DNA of 64,000 nucleotides from Gemmatimonadota bacterium (GTDB taxonomy: Bacteria > Latescibacterota > UBA2968 > GCA-2709665): the NCBI GenBank assembly GCA_028873695.1, contig JAPPNU010000008.1, forward strand, positions 91,527 to 155,526, read 5' to 3'. The position numbers and the translations under genes are program-made. The notes below the pieces were generated by a model, which saw only the letters and a program-made list of their open reading frames with translations, did not search any database and was not told the origin of the DNA. Shown here piece by piece: positions 16,558 through 24,537 of this stretch (its first letter is position 1; each line of letters starts with the position of its first letter).

Positions 16558-17034
16558 ATGAGTGTCAATGTAGGCGATCAGGCGCCCGACTTCACCCTGA
16601 AGAGCAAGCGCGGCGACCTCGAGGACGTGGCACTAAGCGGTTTCAGAGGCGAAAAGAACGTCGTGCTGCTGTTTTTTCCGCTTGCGTATACGTCGGTCTG
16701 TACCGACGAAATGTGTTCGGTGAGTGGCGGCCTGTCCGAATACGACGATCTGAACGCGCAGGTGCTGGGAGTCAGTGTGGACAGCCCCTTCGCCCAGGAA
16801 GCCTGGGCGGACGAGAACGATATTTCCTTTCCGCTGCTGAGCGATTTCAACAAAGAGGTGAGCGCCGCCTACGGTGCTCAATATCAGGATCTTCTGGGTT
16901 TCAGGGGCGTCGCGAAACGCGCGGCGTTCGTCGTAGACCGGGAAGGGATCGTGCGGTACGCGGAGGTATCTGAAGATGCTACGGTACTTCCCGATTTCGA
17001 CGCCGTAAAGCGCTGTCTTTCCTCTATCGGCTGA
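16558..17034 (+). CDS. Peroxiredoxin (AhpC/TSA family, AhpE-like)
   Basis: 158 aa, thioredoxin-fold peroxidase reducing hydrogen peroxide or organic peroxides. The active-site stretch FPLAYTSVCTDEMC has Thr45 and peroxidatic Cys48; Cys53 five residues later could act as an atypical resolving cysteine, since no C-terminal one exists. Arg in KRAAFVVDREG matches the conserved active-site arginine region. GAAAGGA precedes the ATG. Together with the superoxide dismutase it forms an antioxidant pair. Confidence 0.9.
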   Translation: MSVNVGDQAPDFTLKSKRGDLEDVALSGFRGEKNVVLLFFPLAYTSVCTDEMCSVSGGLSEYDDLNAQVLGVSVDSPFAQEAWADENDISFPLLSDFNKEVSAAYGAQYQDLLGFRGVAKRAAFVVDREGIVRYAEVSEDATVLPDFDAVKRCLSSIG

Positions 17035-17074
17035 TCGGTAGCGTTTCAGGATCCCCGAAAATTTCGAGGGCACA

Positions 17075-17398
17075 ATGGTTACGGTCTCCGAAGCTGCCGC
17101 GGTAAAGATCAAGGATTTGCTGGACCGGGAAGGCGTTCCCGACGCGGGTCTCCGGATGAAAGTGGTCGGGGGCGGATGTTCCGGGCTGCAGTACCAGTTG
17201 GGTTTTGAAGACGGTCCCGGCGAAGATGACGACACCATCGAAAGCAACGGCGTCAGGGTGTTTGTGGACATGAAGAGCGCACTTTATCTCGCGGGGTCCG
17301 AACTGGATTATGACGACGGGTTGATGGGAGCGGGTTTCAAGGTATCAAATCCCAATGCCACGAATCAGTGCGGCTGCGGGGAGTCGTTTGGTGTATGA
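17075..17398 (+). CDS. erpA: A-type iron-sulfur cluster carrier (ErpA/IscA/HesB)
   Basis: 107 aa. Receives and delivers Fe-S clusters to apo-enzymes. The three cluster cysteines are present: Cys35 (GGGCSGLQY) and Cys99/Cys101 in the terminal CGCGESFGV. GGCSG-xxY and NPNATNQCGCG fit ErpA/IscA; which subgroup is not certain. It lies 40 nt after the peroxiredoxin gene and is closed by a hairpin at 17400-17441. Confidence 0.93.
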   Translation: MVTVSEAAAVKIKDLLDREGVPDAGLRMKVVGGGCSGLQYQLGFEDGPGEDDDTIESNGVRVFVDMKSALYLAGSELDYDDGLMGAGFKVSNPNATNQCGCGESFGV

Positions 17399-17399
17399 T

Positions 17400-17441
17400 G
17401 AAACGAGCCGGGCCGTTCTGCTGCTGCGGCCGGTTCGTTTC
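17400..17441 (+). terminator. Intrinsic terminator after erpA
   Basis: GAAACGAGCCGGGCCG (17400-17415) pairs with CGGCCGGTTCGTTTC (17427-17441) apart from one mismatch and one bulge; loop of 11 nt. It directly follows the erpA stop codon and ends in a GTTTC tract. Confidence 0.7.
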
Positions 17442-17654
17442 CGGATTGGGAGAGGGAGGGGTCCGGGCTGGATGCCTCCCTTTGTTGTCCGAACGATCAG
17501 TTGAACCGGAGTATTATGCTTTCTTTGTTGCACTTTGCAGGTCTGCTTCACAACTGGAGCAGACAGCAAGTGGCTCTATCGGAGAATTCCGGAGAACCGG
17601 CGTCGCATCGCCTCAGGGAGCGGGAGCGACAATTCACCGTGGAGCCAAACGTGC

Positions 17655-17668
17655 GTCAATCGATTGAC
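17655..17668. promoter_or_regulatory. Perfect 14-bp palindrome, possible operator
   Basis: GTCAATCGATTGAC is a perfect palindrome in the 470-bp gap between erpA and the RNase Y gene, 14 bp before repeat copy C. It could be a regulator-binding site, but no promoter is clearly placed around it. The remainder of 17442-17681 shows no supported gene. Confidence 0.25.
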
Positions 17669-17681
17669 CTGGATCTCAATC

Positions 17682-17849
17682 TAAGAAGCTGTCTTAAAAT
17701 TCCCAGCGGTCTTCGCGCGGCTGCAAAAGCGGCGGTCAGCGTTGGTCAAACCCAACCGTATAGACAAATATGGGCGGATTTTCCCGCCTCGACCGCCACT
17801 TTTTCGCTCGCGCTCGGGAACTCACCGGTAATTTTAAAACAGCCTCTTA
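17682..17849 (+). repeat. Palindromic dispersed repeat, copy C
   Basis: 168 bp, the cleanest copy. Ends are TA on both sides; inside them AGAAGCTGTCTTAAAATTCC and, read from the other end, AGAGGCTGTTTTAAAATTACC match at 20 of 24 positions. The interior folds further (AAAAGCGGCGGTCAGCG against AAAGTGGCGGTCGAGGCG), making a long imperfect palindrome. It ends 9 bp before the GGGAGG ribosome-binding site of the RNase Y gene. Confidence 0.88.
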
Positions 17850-17868
17850 CCGAAAACGGGAGGCTTCA

Positions 17869-19668
17869 ATGGCACTGGATGCATACTCAGTCGGTCTTGC
17901 CATTGCTTGCGCGATTCTCCTCTTCGCTCTCGGGTGGTTCTTGTCCGCGAGGCTCAAGGCCCGCAGAATACAGGAAATTGAACACCACACCGAGCGTCGG
18001 ATTTCAAAAATGGTCGAGAAGGCGGGCCGGGAGCGCAGGGCCGCCTTTCTTGAAGAGAAGAACAGATGGTACGACGCCAAGACGACGTTCGAGCGCGAAC
18101 TGGATAGCAAGAAGCGTGAACTGGAGCGACGGGACGAGGACCTGAACGAGAAAGAGAACGGCATACTCGAGCAGTACGAAAACCTTAAACAGCGAAACAA
18201 GGAAGTGAATCGAAGGGAGCGCGACGTACGGCAGCGCGCGGTACGGCTGGATCAGAATCAACAGGAACTCGAACAGGTGCTGCGCGAGCAGCGTGCCATG
18301 CTGGAACGCATATCCGGCATGAATGTGGACCGCGCCCGGGAAATGCTTCTGGAGACTATCGAGACCGATCTCCGGCATACGGCGACCGCGATGGGTATGG
18401 AAATCATGGATCAGGCCCGGGAGCGGTCGGAACGTGAGTCGAAGAAGATAATCGCGCAGGCAATAGAACGCTGTTCCACGGACCAGACCGTACAATCTTC
18501 CATCTCGGTCGTGGCGCTTCCCGACGACGATATCAAGGGAAGGATTGTCGGCAAGGAAGGGCGGAATATCATCTCCTTCGAGGCTGCTACCGGCGTGAAG
18601 GTTATCGTGAACGATACGCCGGAAGCCGTTGTGCTTTCCAGCTTCGACCCGGTAAAGCGGGACGTGGCGAGGCTGGCAATGGAGCAGCTGGTGAAGGAGG
18701 GACGAATCAACCCCAGCCGTGTGGAAGAGGTCGTGGCCGAATGCGAGGACCGCATCGAGACCCTTGTCGAAGAGGAGGGCCGGCGAGCGGTCAGGGAAGT
18801 GGGCATCGATAACATGCACTCCGAACTGGTGTCGATGCTGGGACGTCTGAAATATCGGACGAGTTACGGCCAGAGCGTGTTGGGTCATTCAAAGGAAGTG
18901 GCGTTTCTGGCAGGCGCGATGGCCGCGGAACTGCGGATGGACGAGATGCTGGCGCGGCGGGCCGGGCTGTTGCACGACATCGGCAAAGCGGTCGATCAGG
19001 AACAGGAAGGAACCCATACCGACATCGGCGTGGCACTGGTTCGCAAGCACGGCGAAGGGCAGGAAGTCGGAAACGCCATACTCTACCATCACGGAGACGC
19101 CGAAGCCAGTTCTCCCATTTCATTCCTGGTTAAGGCTGCGGACGCCATTTCCTCGTCGCGTCCGGGCGCCCGCCGCGACGACGCCGAAGGGTATATTCGA
19201 AGGGTGAGGGATCTGGAGGATATAGCCCGTGGTTTCCAGGGCGTTCGAGACGCGTACGCGATCAACGCCGGACGGGAGATCCGGGTGATGGTGAATGCCG
19301 GCCGCGTGGATGACGAACACGCCAAGGCCCTGTCCTTCGAAATTGCGCAGCGCATCCGGGAGGGCATGACCTATCCCGGCGAGATTCAGGTTACGTTAAT
19401 CCGGCAAACCGTCGCCACCCAGTGGGCCGGACGGACGAACAAGAGACGCAAGGGGCGATCCCGAAACAGGAGAGGAGAACGCCGATATGAAAAAGGTCGG
19501 TCACGAAATGACGCTGACCGAAAGAATGTATCTTCCGGCAATCACAAAGGGCCTGTCGCTGACCTTCCGTCATCTGCTCGGCAAGAAGATCACGATGCAG
19601 TATCCGGAGGAAACCTGGACAAAGCCCAGCGGATACCGAGGGCTGCACAAGCTAACCAGGGACGATAA
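17869..19668 (+). CDS. rny: Ribonuclease Y
   Basis: Membrane-anchored endoribonuclease starting mRNA decay. 599 aa: an N-terminal transmembrane helix (residues about 7-25), a long charged coiled coil (about 30-180), a KH domain (around IKGRIVGKEGRNIISFEAATG), an HD domain (LLHDIGKAVDQE, with HSKEV upstream) and the family C-terminal strand YPGEIQVTLIRQT. ATG 17869 has GGGAGG upstream. RNase Y normally ends just after this strand; here about 80 more codons follow, starting with a basic run (NKRRKGRSRNRRGERR) and overlapping the next gene by 182 bp, suggesting a lost stop or frameshift. Confidence 0.93.
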   Translation: MALDAYSVGLAIACAILLFALGWFLSARLKARRIQEIEHHTERRISKMVEKAGRERRAAFLEEKNRWYDAKTTFERELDSKKRELERRDEDLNEKENGILEQYENLKQRNKEVNRRERDVRQRAVRLDQNQQELEQVLREQRAMLERISGMNVDRAREMLLETIETDLRHTATAMGMEIMDQARERSERESKKIIAQAIERCSTDQTVQSSISVVALPDDDIKGRIVGKEGRNIISFEAATGVKVIVNDTPEAVVLSSFDPVKRDVARLAMEQLVKEGRINPSRVEEVVAECEDRIETLVEEEGRRAVREVGIDNMHSELVSMLGRLKYRTSYGQSVLGHSKEVAFLAGAMAAELRMDEMLARRAGLLHDIGKAVDQEQEGTHTDIGVALVRKHGEGQEVGNAILYHHGDAEASSPISFLVKAADAISSSRPGARRDDAEGYIRRVRDLEDIARGFQGVRDAYAINAGREIRVMVNAGRVDDEHAKALSFEIAQRIREGMTYPGEIQVTLIRQTVATQWAGRTNKRRKGRSRNRRGERRYEKGRSRNDADRKNVSSGNHKGPVADLPSSARQEDHDAVSGGNLDKAQRIPRAAQANQGR

Positions 19669-19984
19669 GGGTCGTCCGAAGTGCGTCGCGTGCTACATGT
19701 GCGCCACCGCCTGTCCGGCCGAGTGCATCGCCATCGAAGCCGAGGAAGCGCCCTGGGAGGATCGCGAGAAGCATCCCAAACGGTTCGACATCGATATGCT
19801 GCGGTGCATCTTTTGCGGCATGTGCGTTGAGGCCTGCCCTGAAGACGCGATCGTGATGACCGAGCGAACCGAACTGGTGGCGGAAAGCCGTGCCGAGCTG
19901 ATCTACACGAAAGAAAAACTGCTGGCCGTAGAAGACCGTGTGACGCTTACGCCGCCTCGAAGGCCACTCGAAAACACCCGATGA
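19487..19984 (+). CDS. NuoI-like ferredoxin subunit with two 4Fe-4S clusters, orphan
   Basis: 165 aa. Two CxxCxxCxxxCP motifs are intact: Cys66/69/72/76 (CVACYMCATACP) and Cys107/110/113/117 (CIFCGMCVEACP), plus Cys80. The N-terminal segment AITKGLSLTFRHLL and YPEE match NADH-quinone oxidoreductase subunit I. No other nuo gene is nearby, so it may either serve complex I encoded elsewhere or act as a stand-alone electron carrier. GGAGAGGAG-like sequence precedes ATG 19487. It overlaps the 3' extension of rny and lies before an IscU-like gene. Confidence 0.85.
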   Translation: MKKVGHEMTLTERMYLPAITKGLSLTFRHLLGKKITMQYPEETWTKPSGYRGLHKLTRDDKGRPKCVACYMCATACPAECIAIEAEEAPWEDREKHPKRFDIDMLRCIFCGMCVEACPEDAIVMTERTELVAESRAELIYTKEKLLAVEDRVTLTPPRRPLENTR

Positions 19985-20006
19985 GCCGACGGGTGGTTGG
20001 GCGACC

Positions 20007-20387
20007 ATGGCCGAGATCTACAGCGAGATTGCGCTGGATCATTTCAGGAATCCGCGCAACGCGGGTACCATGCAACATGCCGACGGCGCTGCGACAGTCG
20101 AGAATCCGGCGTCCGGCGCGGTCGTGTCGCTTCAATTGAGAATTGTACACGAACGGGTCGAACGCGCGAAGTTTCAGGCTCAGGGCTGCACGGCCACAAT
20201 CGCCGCCGCTTCGGCCATAACGGAAATCGTATCGGGCCTCCCGGTCGCGGCCGCCGCCGCGGTAACTCGGGCGGACGTGGAAGCCAGGCTGGGCGGACTG
20301 CCGCCCACGAGAAAGCACGCAACCGCGCTGGCGCGGGATGCGGTCAGGGCGGCGATTGCGGATTTCAGGACCCGGGTCGGGGTCTGA
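20007..20387 (+). CDS. IscU/NifU-N-like scaffold protein lacking two cluster cysteines
   Basis: 126 aa matching IscU along its length (IYSEIALDHFRNPRNAG at the start; FQAQGC with helix afterwards). Of the residues that hold the transient cluster, the first Cys-Gly-Asp is Ser36-Gly-Ala38 (ENPASGAVV), the middle cysteine Cys61 is kept, and the last HC is His104-Ala105 (TRKHATAL). Thus two of three cysteines and the aspartate are missing, so ordinary scaffold function is unlikely. Followed by a strong terminator. It could be a regulator or an adaptor; that is inference. Confidence 0.75.
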   Translation: MAEIYSEIALDHFRNPRNAGTMQHADGAATVENPASGAVVSLQLRIVHERVERAKFQAQGCTATIAAASAITEIVSGLPVAAAAAVTRADVEARLGGLPPTRKHATALARDAVRAAIADFRTRVGV

Positions 20388-20410
20388 CGGAGTTCGATTC
20401 GACCATACAG

Positions 20411-20444
20411 AAAAGGACAGGGTACGTCCGTTCCCTGTCCTTTT
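20411..20444 (+). terminator. Intrinsic terminator after the IscU-like gene
   Basis: Perfect 12-bp stem AAAAGGACAGGG (20411-20422) with CCCTGTCCTTTT (20433-20444) and a 10-nt loop, followed by GGGCTTGTTT. It separates the rny-nuoI-iscU-like group from queG. Confidence 0.85.
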
Positions 20445-20461
20445 GGGCTTGTTTGGCGTCC

Positions 20462-21712
20462 ATGGGCAAATTTACGGAAGACGACAAGCGAAGGCTGACA
20501 GCGCGAATCAAGCGCAAGGCGCGCGGGATGGGTTTCAGTCCCGTGGGCGTCGCGCCAGCGGGGCCGCCGGCGCACTGGGGCTTCTATCTGGACTGGCTCG
20601 CGAAGGGGTATGCCGGCCAGATGGCCTATCTTGGCCGGCGCCTGGACCGGAGGTCGCATCCCGGGCGGGTCCTGCCGGGCGCCAGAACGGTCCTTTGCGT
20701 GGGGATGAATTACGATCAGGAGGACGGTGCGCCGCCTGCCGGTGAGCGCACCACCGGCAGGATCTCCAGGTACGCCAGGGGCGACGATTATCACGACCTG
20801 ATGAACGCCCGACTGAAGAAACTGCTTGAATGGATTCAGACCCTGGAACCCGGCGCGAAGGGCCGGGTATACGTGGACACGGGACCCGTACTCGAGCGTG
20901 ATTTCGCCGCCCGCGCAGGTATCGGATGGTTCGGCAAGCACACCAATCTCATCCATAAGCGCAAGGGTTCGTGGTTTTTTCTCGGTGAGATTCTCCTGAC
21001 CCTGCCCCTGGTTCACGACCGCCCGGTTGCCGACCATTGCGGGACCTGCACGCTTTGCATGGACGCCTGCCCCACCGATGCGATTCCACAGCCCTACGTG
21101 CTGGATTCCAACCGGTGCATCTCCTACCTGACGATCGAGCTGAAGGGCGCGATTCCAGGGCCTTTCAGAGAAAAAATGGGTGACTGGATCTACGGATGCG
21201 ATATCTGCCAGGAGGTCTGTCCGTGGAACCGGAAGCAGGCCAGGCCGACCGCGGAGCCGGCACTGACGGCCCGTGAGGGTCTCGAAGCGCCCGAACTCGC
21301 CGGATTGCTTGCTATGGACCAGACGGCATTCAGCCGCAGATTTCGCGGAAGCCCGATCAAACGCGCCAAACGGCGCGGGTTGTTGCGCAATGCCGCCGTG
21401 GCGCTGGGCAATCGCGGCACGACCGCTGATATTCCCGCGTTGACGGCAGCGTTATCCGATGCCGAACCTCTCGTCCGCGGCCACGCGGCCTGGGCGCTCG
21501 GCCGTATCGGCGGGCCCGATGCGCGCCGCGCGCTTTCCGAGGCGGGCGGCTCCGAGACGGACGAGGCCGTCCGCGAGGAAATCGGAATGGCGCTGGACGA
21601 AATCGACATGGAGGACGGGTCGGGCGGGCGCCCCGAGCGAAGGCGCGAGGCTACCGAGACATCGAATGAAGACGCATATTCCGGGGTGCCGCATGCAACT
21701 TCTCGATATTGA
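20462..21712 (+). CDS. queG: Epoxyqueuosine reductase
   Basis: Cobalamin-dependent 4Fe-4S enzyme doing the last step of queuosine tRNA modification. 416 aa. The catalytic-domain part (ARTVLCVGMNYDQ, YARGDDYHDLM, VDTGPVLERDFAARAGIGW) is followed by two ferredoxin motifs (CGTCTLCMDACP; CDICQEVCPWN) and C-terminal HEAT-like repeats (about 320-400: RNAAVALGNRG, VRGHAAWALGRIGG). ATG 20462 lies after the terminator; upstream in-frame sequence encodes the terminator itself and is not protein. It overlaps the start of miaB. Confidence 0.95.
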   Translation: MGKFTEDDKRRLTARIKRKARGMGFSPVGVAPAGPPAHWGFYLDWLAKGYAGQMAYLGRRLDRRSHPGRVLPGARTVLCVGMNYDQEDGAPPAGERTTGRISRYARGDDYHDLMNARLKKLLEWIQTLEPGAKGRVYVDTGPVLERDFAARAGIGWFGKHTNLIHKRKGSWFFLGEILLTLPLVHDRPVADHCGTCTLCMDACPTDAIPQPYVLDSNRCISYLTIELKGAIPGPFREKMGDWIYGCDICQEVCPWNRKQARPTAEPALTAREGLEAPELAGLLAMDQTAFSRRFRGSPIKRAKRRGLLRNAAVALGNRGTTADIPALTAALSDAEPLVRGHAAWALGRIGGPDARRALSEAGGSETDEAVREEIGMALDEIDMEDGSGGRPERRREATETSNEDAYSGVPHATSRY

Positions 21713-23069
21713 ACGCCAGCCGGATATCGCTTCGGAACGCGGCGCGGGCCCGCCGGTTTCCCGCGCGGGACGCCGGGTCTTTATCGAAACCTACGGCTGT
21801 CAGATGAACGTCTCCGACACGGAACTGATGTTGGGCGTACTGCAGAAGGCGGGATTCCGCCGGGCGTCCGGCGTCGACGACGCGGACGTTGTGCTGTTGA
21901 ATACGTGTGCCATTCGAGAACGTGCGGAGGAACGGGTGGTGGGCCGGCTTTCCCAGCTCAGCAGGGCGAAACGGGCCCGACCGGATCTCGTGCTTGGCGT
22001 GAGCGGATGCATGGCCAAGCACCTTGCCGAGGAACTTCTGAGTCAGTTGCCCTACGTGGACCTCGTGGTCGGGCCGGATTCCTATCGCCGCCTGCCGGAA
22101 TTGATCGGAGAAGCCGCCGGAAATCCCGCGCTGGACGTGCGGCTCGACCGGCACGAGGACTATCTGGCGCTCGATCCCGTTCGCCAGGAGGGCACGAATG
22201 CCTGGATCACGATCATGCGGGGATGCGACAAGTTCTGTACGTTCTGCATCGTACCCTACGTGCGCGGTCGGGAGCGGAGTGTGCCCGCGGGCGACGTGTT
22301 GCGACAGGTTCGGATGGCTGCGTCGGAAGGATTCCGGGAAGTCACCCTGCTCGGTCAGACCGTGAATTCCTACCACGACGGCGAGACCGATTTCGCCGAT
22401 CTTTTGAAGATGGTTGCCGGCGTGGAGGGTATACGCAGAATCCGCTTTACGTCGCCGCACCCGAGCGATTTTTCGGACAAGCTGATCGGCGCTATGGCCG
22501 AAGAGAGCAAGATTTGCCGATTCATCCATCTGCCGGTTCAGTCCGGTTCCGACAGGGTCCTCAAGTCAATGAAGCGGACCTATACAGCCGGCCGTTATCT
22601 CGCCCTCGTCGACCGTCTCCGGTCGGCCCTGCCGGGGTTGTGCCTGTCCACCGATGTCATCGTCGGATTTCCGGGCGAAGCGGATTCGGACTTCGAGTCG
22701 ACCATGGCGCTGATGAGACACATTCGGTACGACTCGGCTTTCATGTTCAAATATTCTCCCCGCAAGGGTACCGTCGCCTACAGGGAGATTCCCGATACGG
22801 TCCCTGAGACCGAAAAGGCGCTGCGGCTCCAGGCCGTGATCGCCCAGCAGACGAGAATTTCCGCCGAGATCAACCGGCGCTGTGTCGGACAGCTGCAGGA
22901 GGTCCTCGTCCAGGGCGAAGCGCGGCGCGGCAAGGGACAGGCGGTAGGAAAATCCGACGGATTCAAGACGGTTGTGTTTCCGAAGAACGGGGTCAGGACC
23001 AACACGTTCGTGGATATCAGAATCACCGACGCGACCTCTCACACGTTGATCGGTCGGCTGGAACGCTGA
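21666..23069 (+). CDS. miaB: tRNA-2-methylthio-N6-dimethylallyladenosine synthase
   Basis: Radical-SAM methylthiotransferase acting on A37 of tRNA. About 467 aa. The N-terminal UPF0004 domain supplies three auxiliary-cluster cysteines (YGCQMN, NTCAIRE, SGCMAK), the radical-SAM core has [19 protein letters not shown], and a TRAM domain closes the protein. The start is uncertain between ATG 21666 and ATG 21693 (better GGGG spacing); both overlap queG, so the two tRNA-modification genes are translationally coupled. Confidence 0.95.
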   Translation: MKTHIPGCRMQLLDIERQPDIASERGAGPPVSRAGRRVFIETYGCQMNVSDTELMLGVLQKAGFRRASGVDDADVVLLNTCAIRERAEERVVGRLSQLSRAKRARPDLVLGVSGCMAKHLAEELLSQLPYVDLVVGPDSYRRLPELIGEAAGNPALDVRLDRHEDYLALDPVRQEGTNAWITIMRGCDKFCTFCIVPYVRGRERSVPAGDVLRQVRMAASEGFREVTLLGQTVNSYHDGETDFADLLKMVAGVEGIRRIRFTSPHPSDFSDKLIGAMAEESKICRFIHLPVQSGSDRVLKSMKRTYTAGRYLALVDRLRSALPGLCLSTDVIVGFPGEADSDFESTMALMRHIRYDSAFMFKYSPRKGTVAYREIPDTVPETEKALRLQAVIAQQTRISAEINRRCVGQLQEVLVQGEARRGKGQAVGKSDGFKTVVFPKNGVRTNTFVDIRITDATSHTLIGRLER

Positions 23070-23115
23070 GACGTCATTCACGACCTGGCGAGCGACGTTC
23101 TGCCGGCATGCCTGC

Positions 23116-24003
23116 ATGATGCTGCAAATCGAAAACCAGAATCCGAGAAGAAACCGCCGTTTGCCGGACTGGTTCCGTGTGCCTGCGCCCGGCAACGCGG
23201 GGTACCGGGAACTGAAGCGCCTCATGCGGGAACTGGATCTGCATACCGTTTGCGAGAGCGCGAAGTGCCCGAATATCGGTGAATGCTGGGGCGCCGGAAC
23301 GGCTACATTCATGATACTGGGGGACATCTGTACTCGAAGTTGCGGGTTTTGCGCCGTAAAGACCGGACGGCCGCGGGGTCTCGACGTGGATGAACCCGGT
23401 CGGGTCGCCGAGGCCGTCGTGCGATTGGGTCTGAGACACGCCGTCGTGACGTCGGTAAACCGCGACGAACTGCCGGACGGTGGCGCGTCGATATTCGCGG
23501 CTACCATCAGGGAGATCCGCCGGCTGCGGCCTGAGACCCGGGTCGAAGTGCTGATTCCGGATTTTCAGGGAAACTGGCGGGCGCTGGATTCGGTATTGGC
23601 GGCCGCCCCCGATATTCTGAACCACAACGTGGAGACGCCGCCCAGGCTCTATCGCCTGATGCGCCCCCAGGCCAATTACGCCCAATCGCTCGAATTGCTG
23701 CGCCGCGCCGGAAACATGAGTCCGGATATCCCAACGAAATCCGGCATCATGGTCGGCGCGGGAGAATCCGTGGAAGAAGTGTACCGGACCATTGACGACA
23801 TTGCCGAACAGGGAACGGATATACTCACCGTGGGTCAATATCTGCAGCCTTCGCCGGCGCACGTCTCCGTTGCCAGATTCTACCATCCGGACGAATTCGA
23901 GAAGATCCGGCTTTTTGCGGAGACGCGAGGATTCCGGCACGTGGAATCGGGTCCGCTTGTGCGGAGTTCCTACCACGCCGCAAACCACGCTGTTGCAGGA
24001 TGA
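23116..24003 (+). CDS. lipA: Lipoyl synthase
   Basis: Radical-SAM enzyme inserting two sulfurs into protein-bound octanoyl chains. 295 aa. Auxiliary cluster [12 protein letters not shown], radical-SAM cluster CTRSCGFC, and the C-terminal serine of VRSSYHA that ligates the sacrificed cluster are all present. Start ATG 23116, or the ATG directly after it at 23119. It is 46 nt after miaB and 4 nt before a Rieske protein gene. Lipoate is needed by 2-oxoacid dehydrogenases and by the glycine cleavage system. Confidence 0.96.
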   Translation: MMLQIENQNPRRNRRLPDWFRVPAPGNAGYRELKRLMRELDLHTVCESAKCPNIGECWGAGTATFMILGDICTRSCGFCAVKTGRPRGLDVDEPGRVAEAVVRLGLRHAVVTSVNRDELPDGGASIFAATIREIRRLRPETRVEVLIPDFQGNWRALDSVLAAAPDILNHNVETPPRLYRLMRPQANYAQSLELLRRAGNMSPDIPTKSGIMVGAGESVEEVYRTIDDIAEQGTDILTVGQYLQPSPAHVSVARFYHPDEFEKIRLFAETRGFRHVESGPLVRSSYHAANHAVAG

Positions 24004-24007
24004 GACC

Positions 24008-24400
24008 GTGTTCAGTCTGAATCGATGGCGTCCGAAAAGCCAGCGCCGGACCGTTCGGACCGCGCCCGCGGGCGAAGGACGAAACCCCGGTTTTGTGCGG
24101 GTGGCTTCGGTGCATGAAGTCCCGCCAGGTACCGGGACGCTCGTCACGATGATGGGCCGCGAAATCGGGATCTTCAACGTGGGCGGCAGGTTCGAGGCGA
24201 TTGACAATACCTGTCCGCACAACCAGCGACCCATCGGGACAGACGGGATCAGAGGCGGCACATTGACGTGTTTCTGGCACAACCTGACCTTTGACCTTGA
24301 GTCCGGCGCCTGTACCGAGGCGCCTCATTTCAAAATCAGGAAATACCCCGTGCGGGTCCGGAAGCAGGAGATCTACGTGTCTCCGGGCGCAACGGAATGA
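24008..24400 (+). CDS. Rieske-type 2Fe-2S ferredoxin
   Basis: About 130 aa beginning with GTG 24008, five bases after lipA. The Rieske ligands are NTCPHNQRPIG (Cys-x-His) and TCFWHNLTFDLESG (Cys-x2-His), with the loop proline absent from the second box, as in small soluble Rieske ferredoxins (nitrite-reductase small-subunit or dioxygenase-ferredoxin type). The partner oxidoreductase is unknown; there is no transmembrane anchor. The first about 25 residues are basic and not conserved, so the start may lie slightly downstream. Confidence 0.82.
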   Translation: MFSLNRWRPKSQRRTVRTAPAGEGRNPGFVRVASVHEVPPGTGTLVTMMGREIGIFNVGGRFEAIDNTCPHNQRPIGTDGIRGGTLTCFWHNLTFDLESGACTEAPHFKIRKYPVRVRKQEIYVSPGATE

Positions 24401-24422
24401 GGCCTTGCCGGGCGCTTTGGAG

Positions 24423-24451
24423 TTGACTTGCATATTGGAGTTCAATACATT
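24423..24451 (+). promoter_or_regulatory. Sigma-70 promoter of the GWxTD gene
   Basis: TTGACT (24423-24428), 17-nt spacer, TACATT (24446-24451). Leader of about 80 nt with GGAG at 24525-24528 before ATG 24538. Confidence 0.65.
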
Positions 24452-24537
24452 GCCTGTTTCGGCCCGGGATGGGAAACCCTCCGCCCGAGGCTGTTCCGCG
24501 CGGCGAGATACCGCAAACATTCTCGGAGAATTGGCAA

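Noticed and set aside
17501..18145. Open frame across the gap before RNase Y and through repeat copy C
   Set aside because: It runs through the repeat and into rny in another frame, has no ribosome-binding site and no protein-like composition.
23074..24282. Long minus-strand frame opposite lipA and the Rieske gene
   Set aside because: Shadow of lipA with Arg/His-rich, motif-free sequence.
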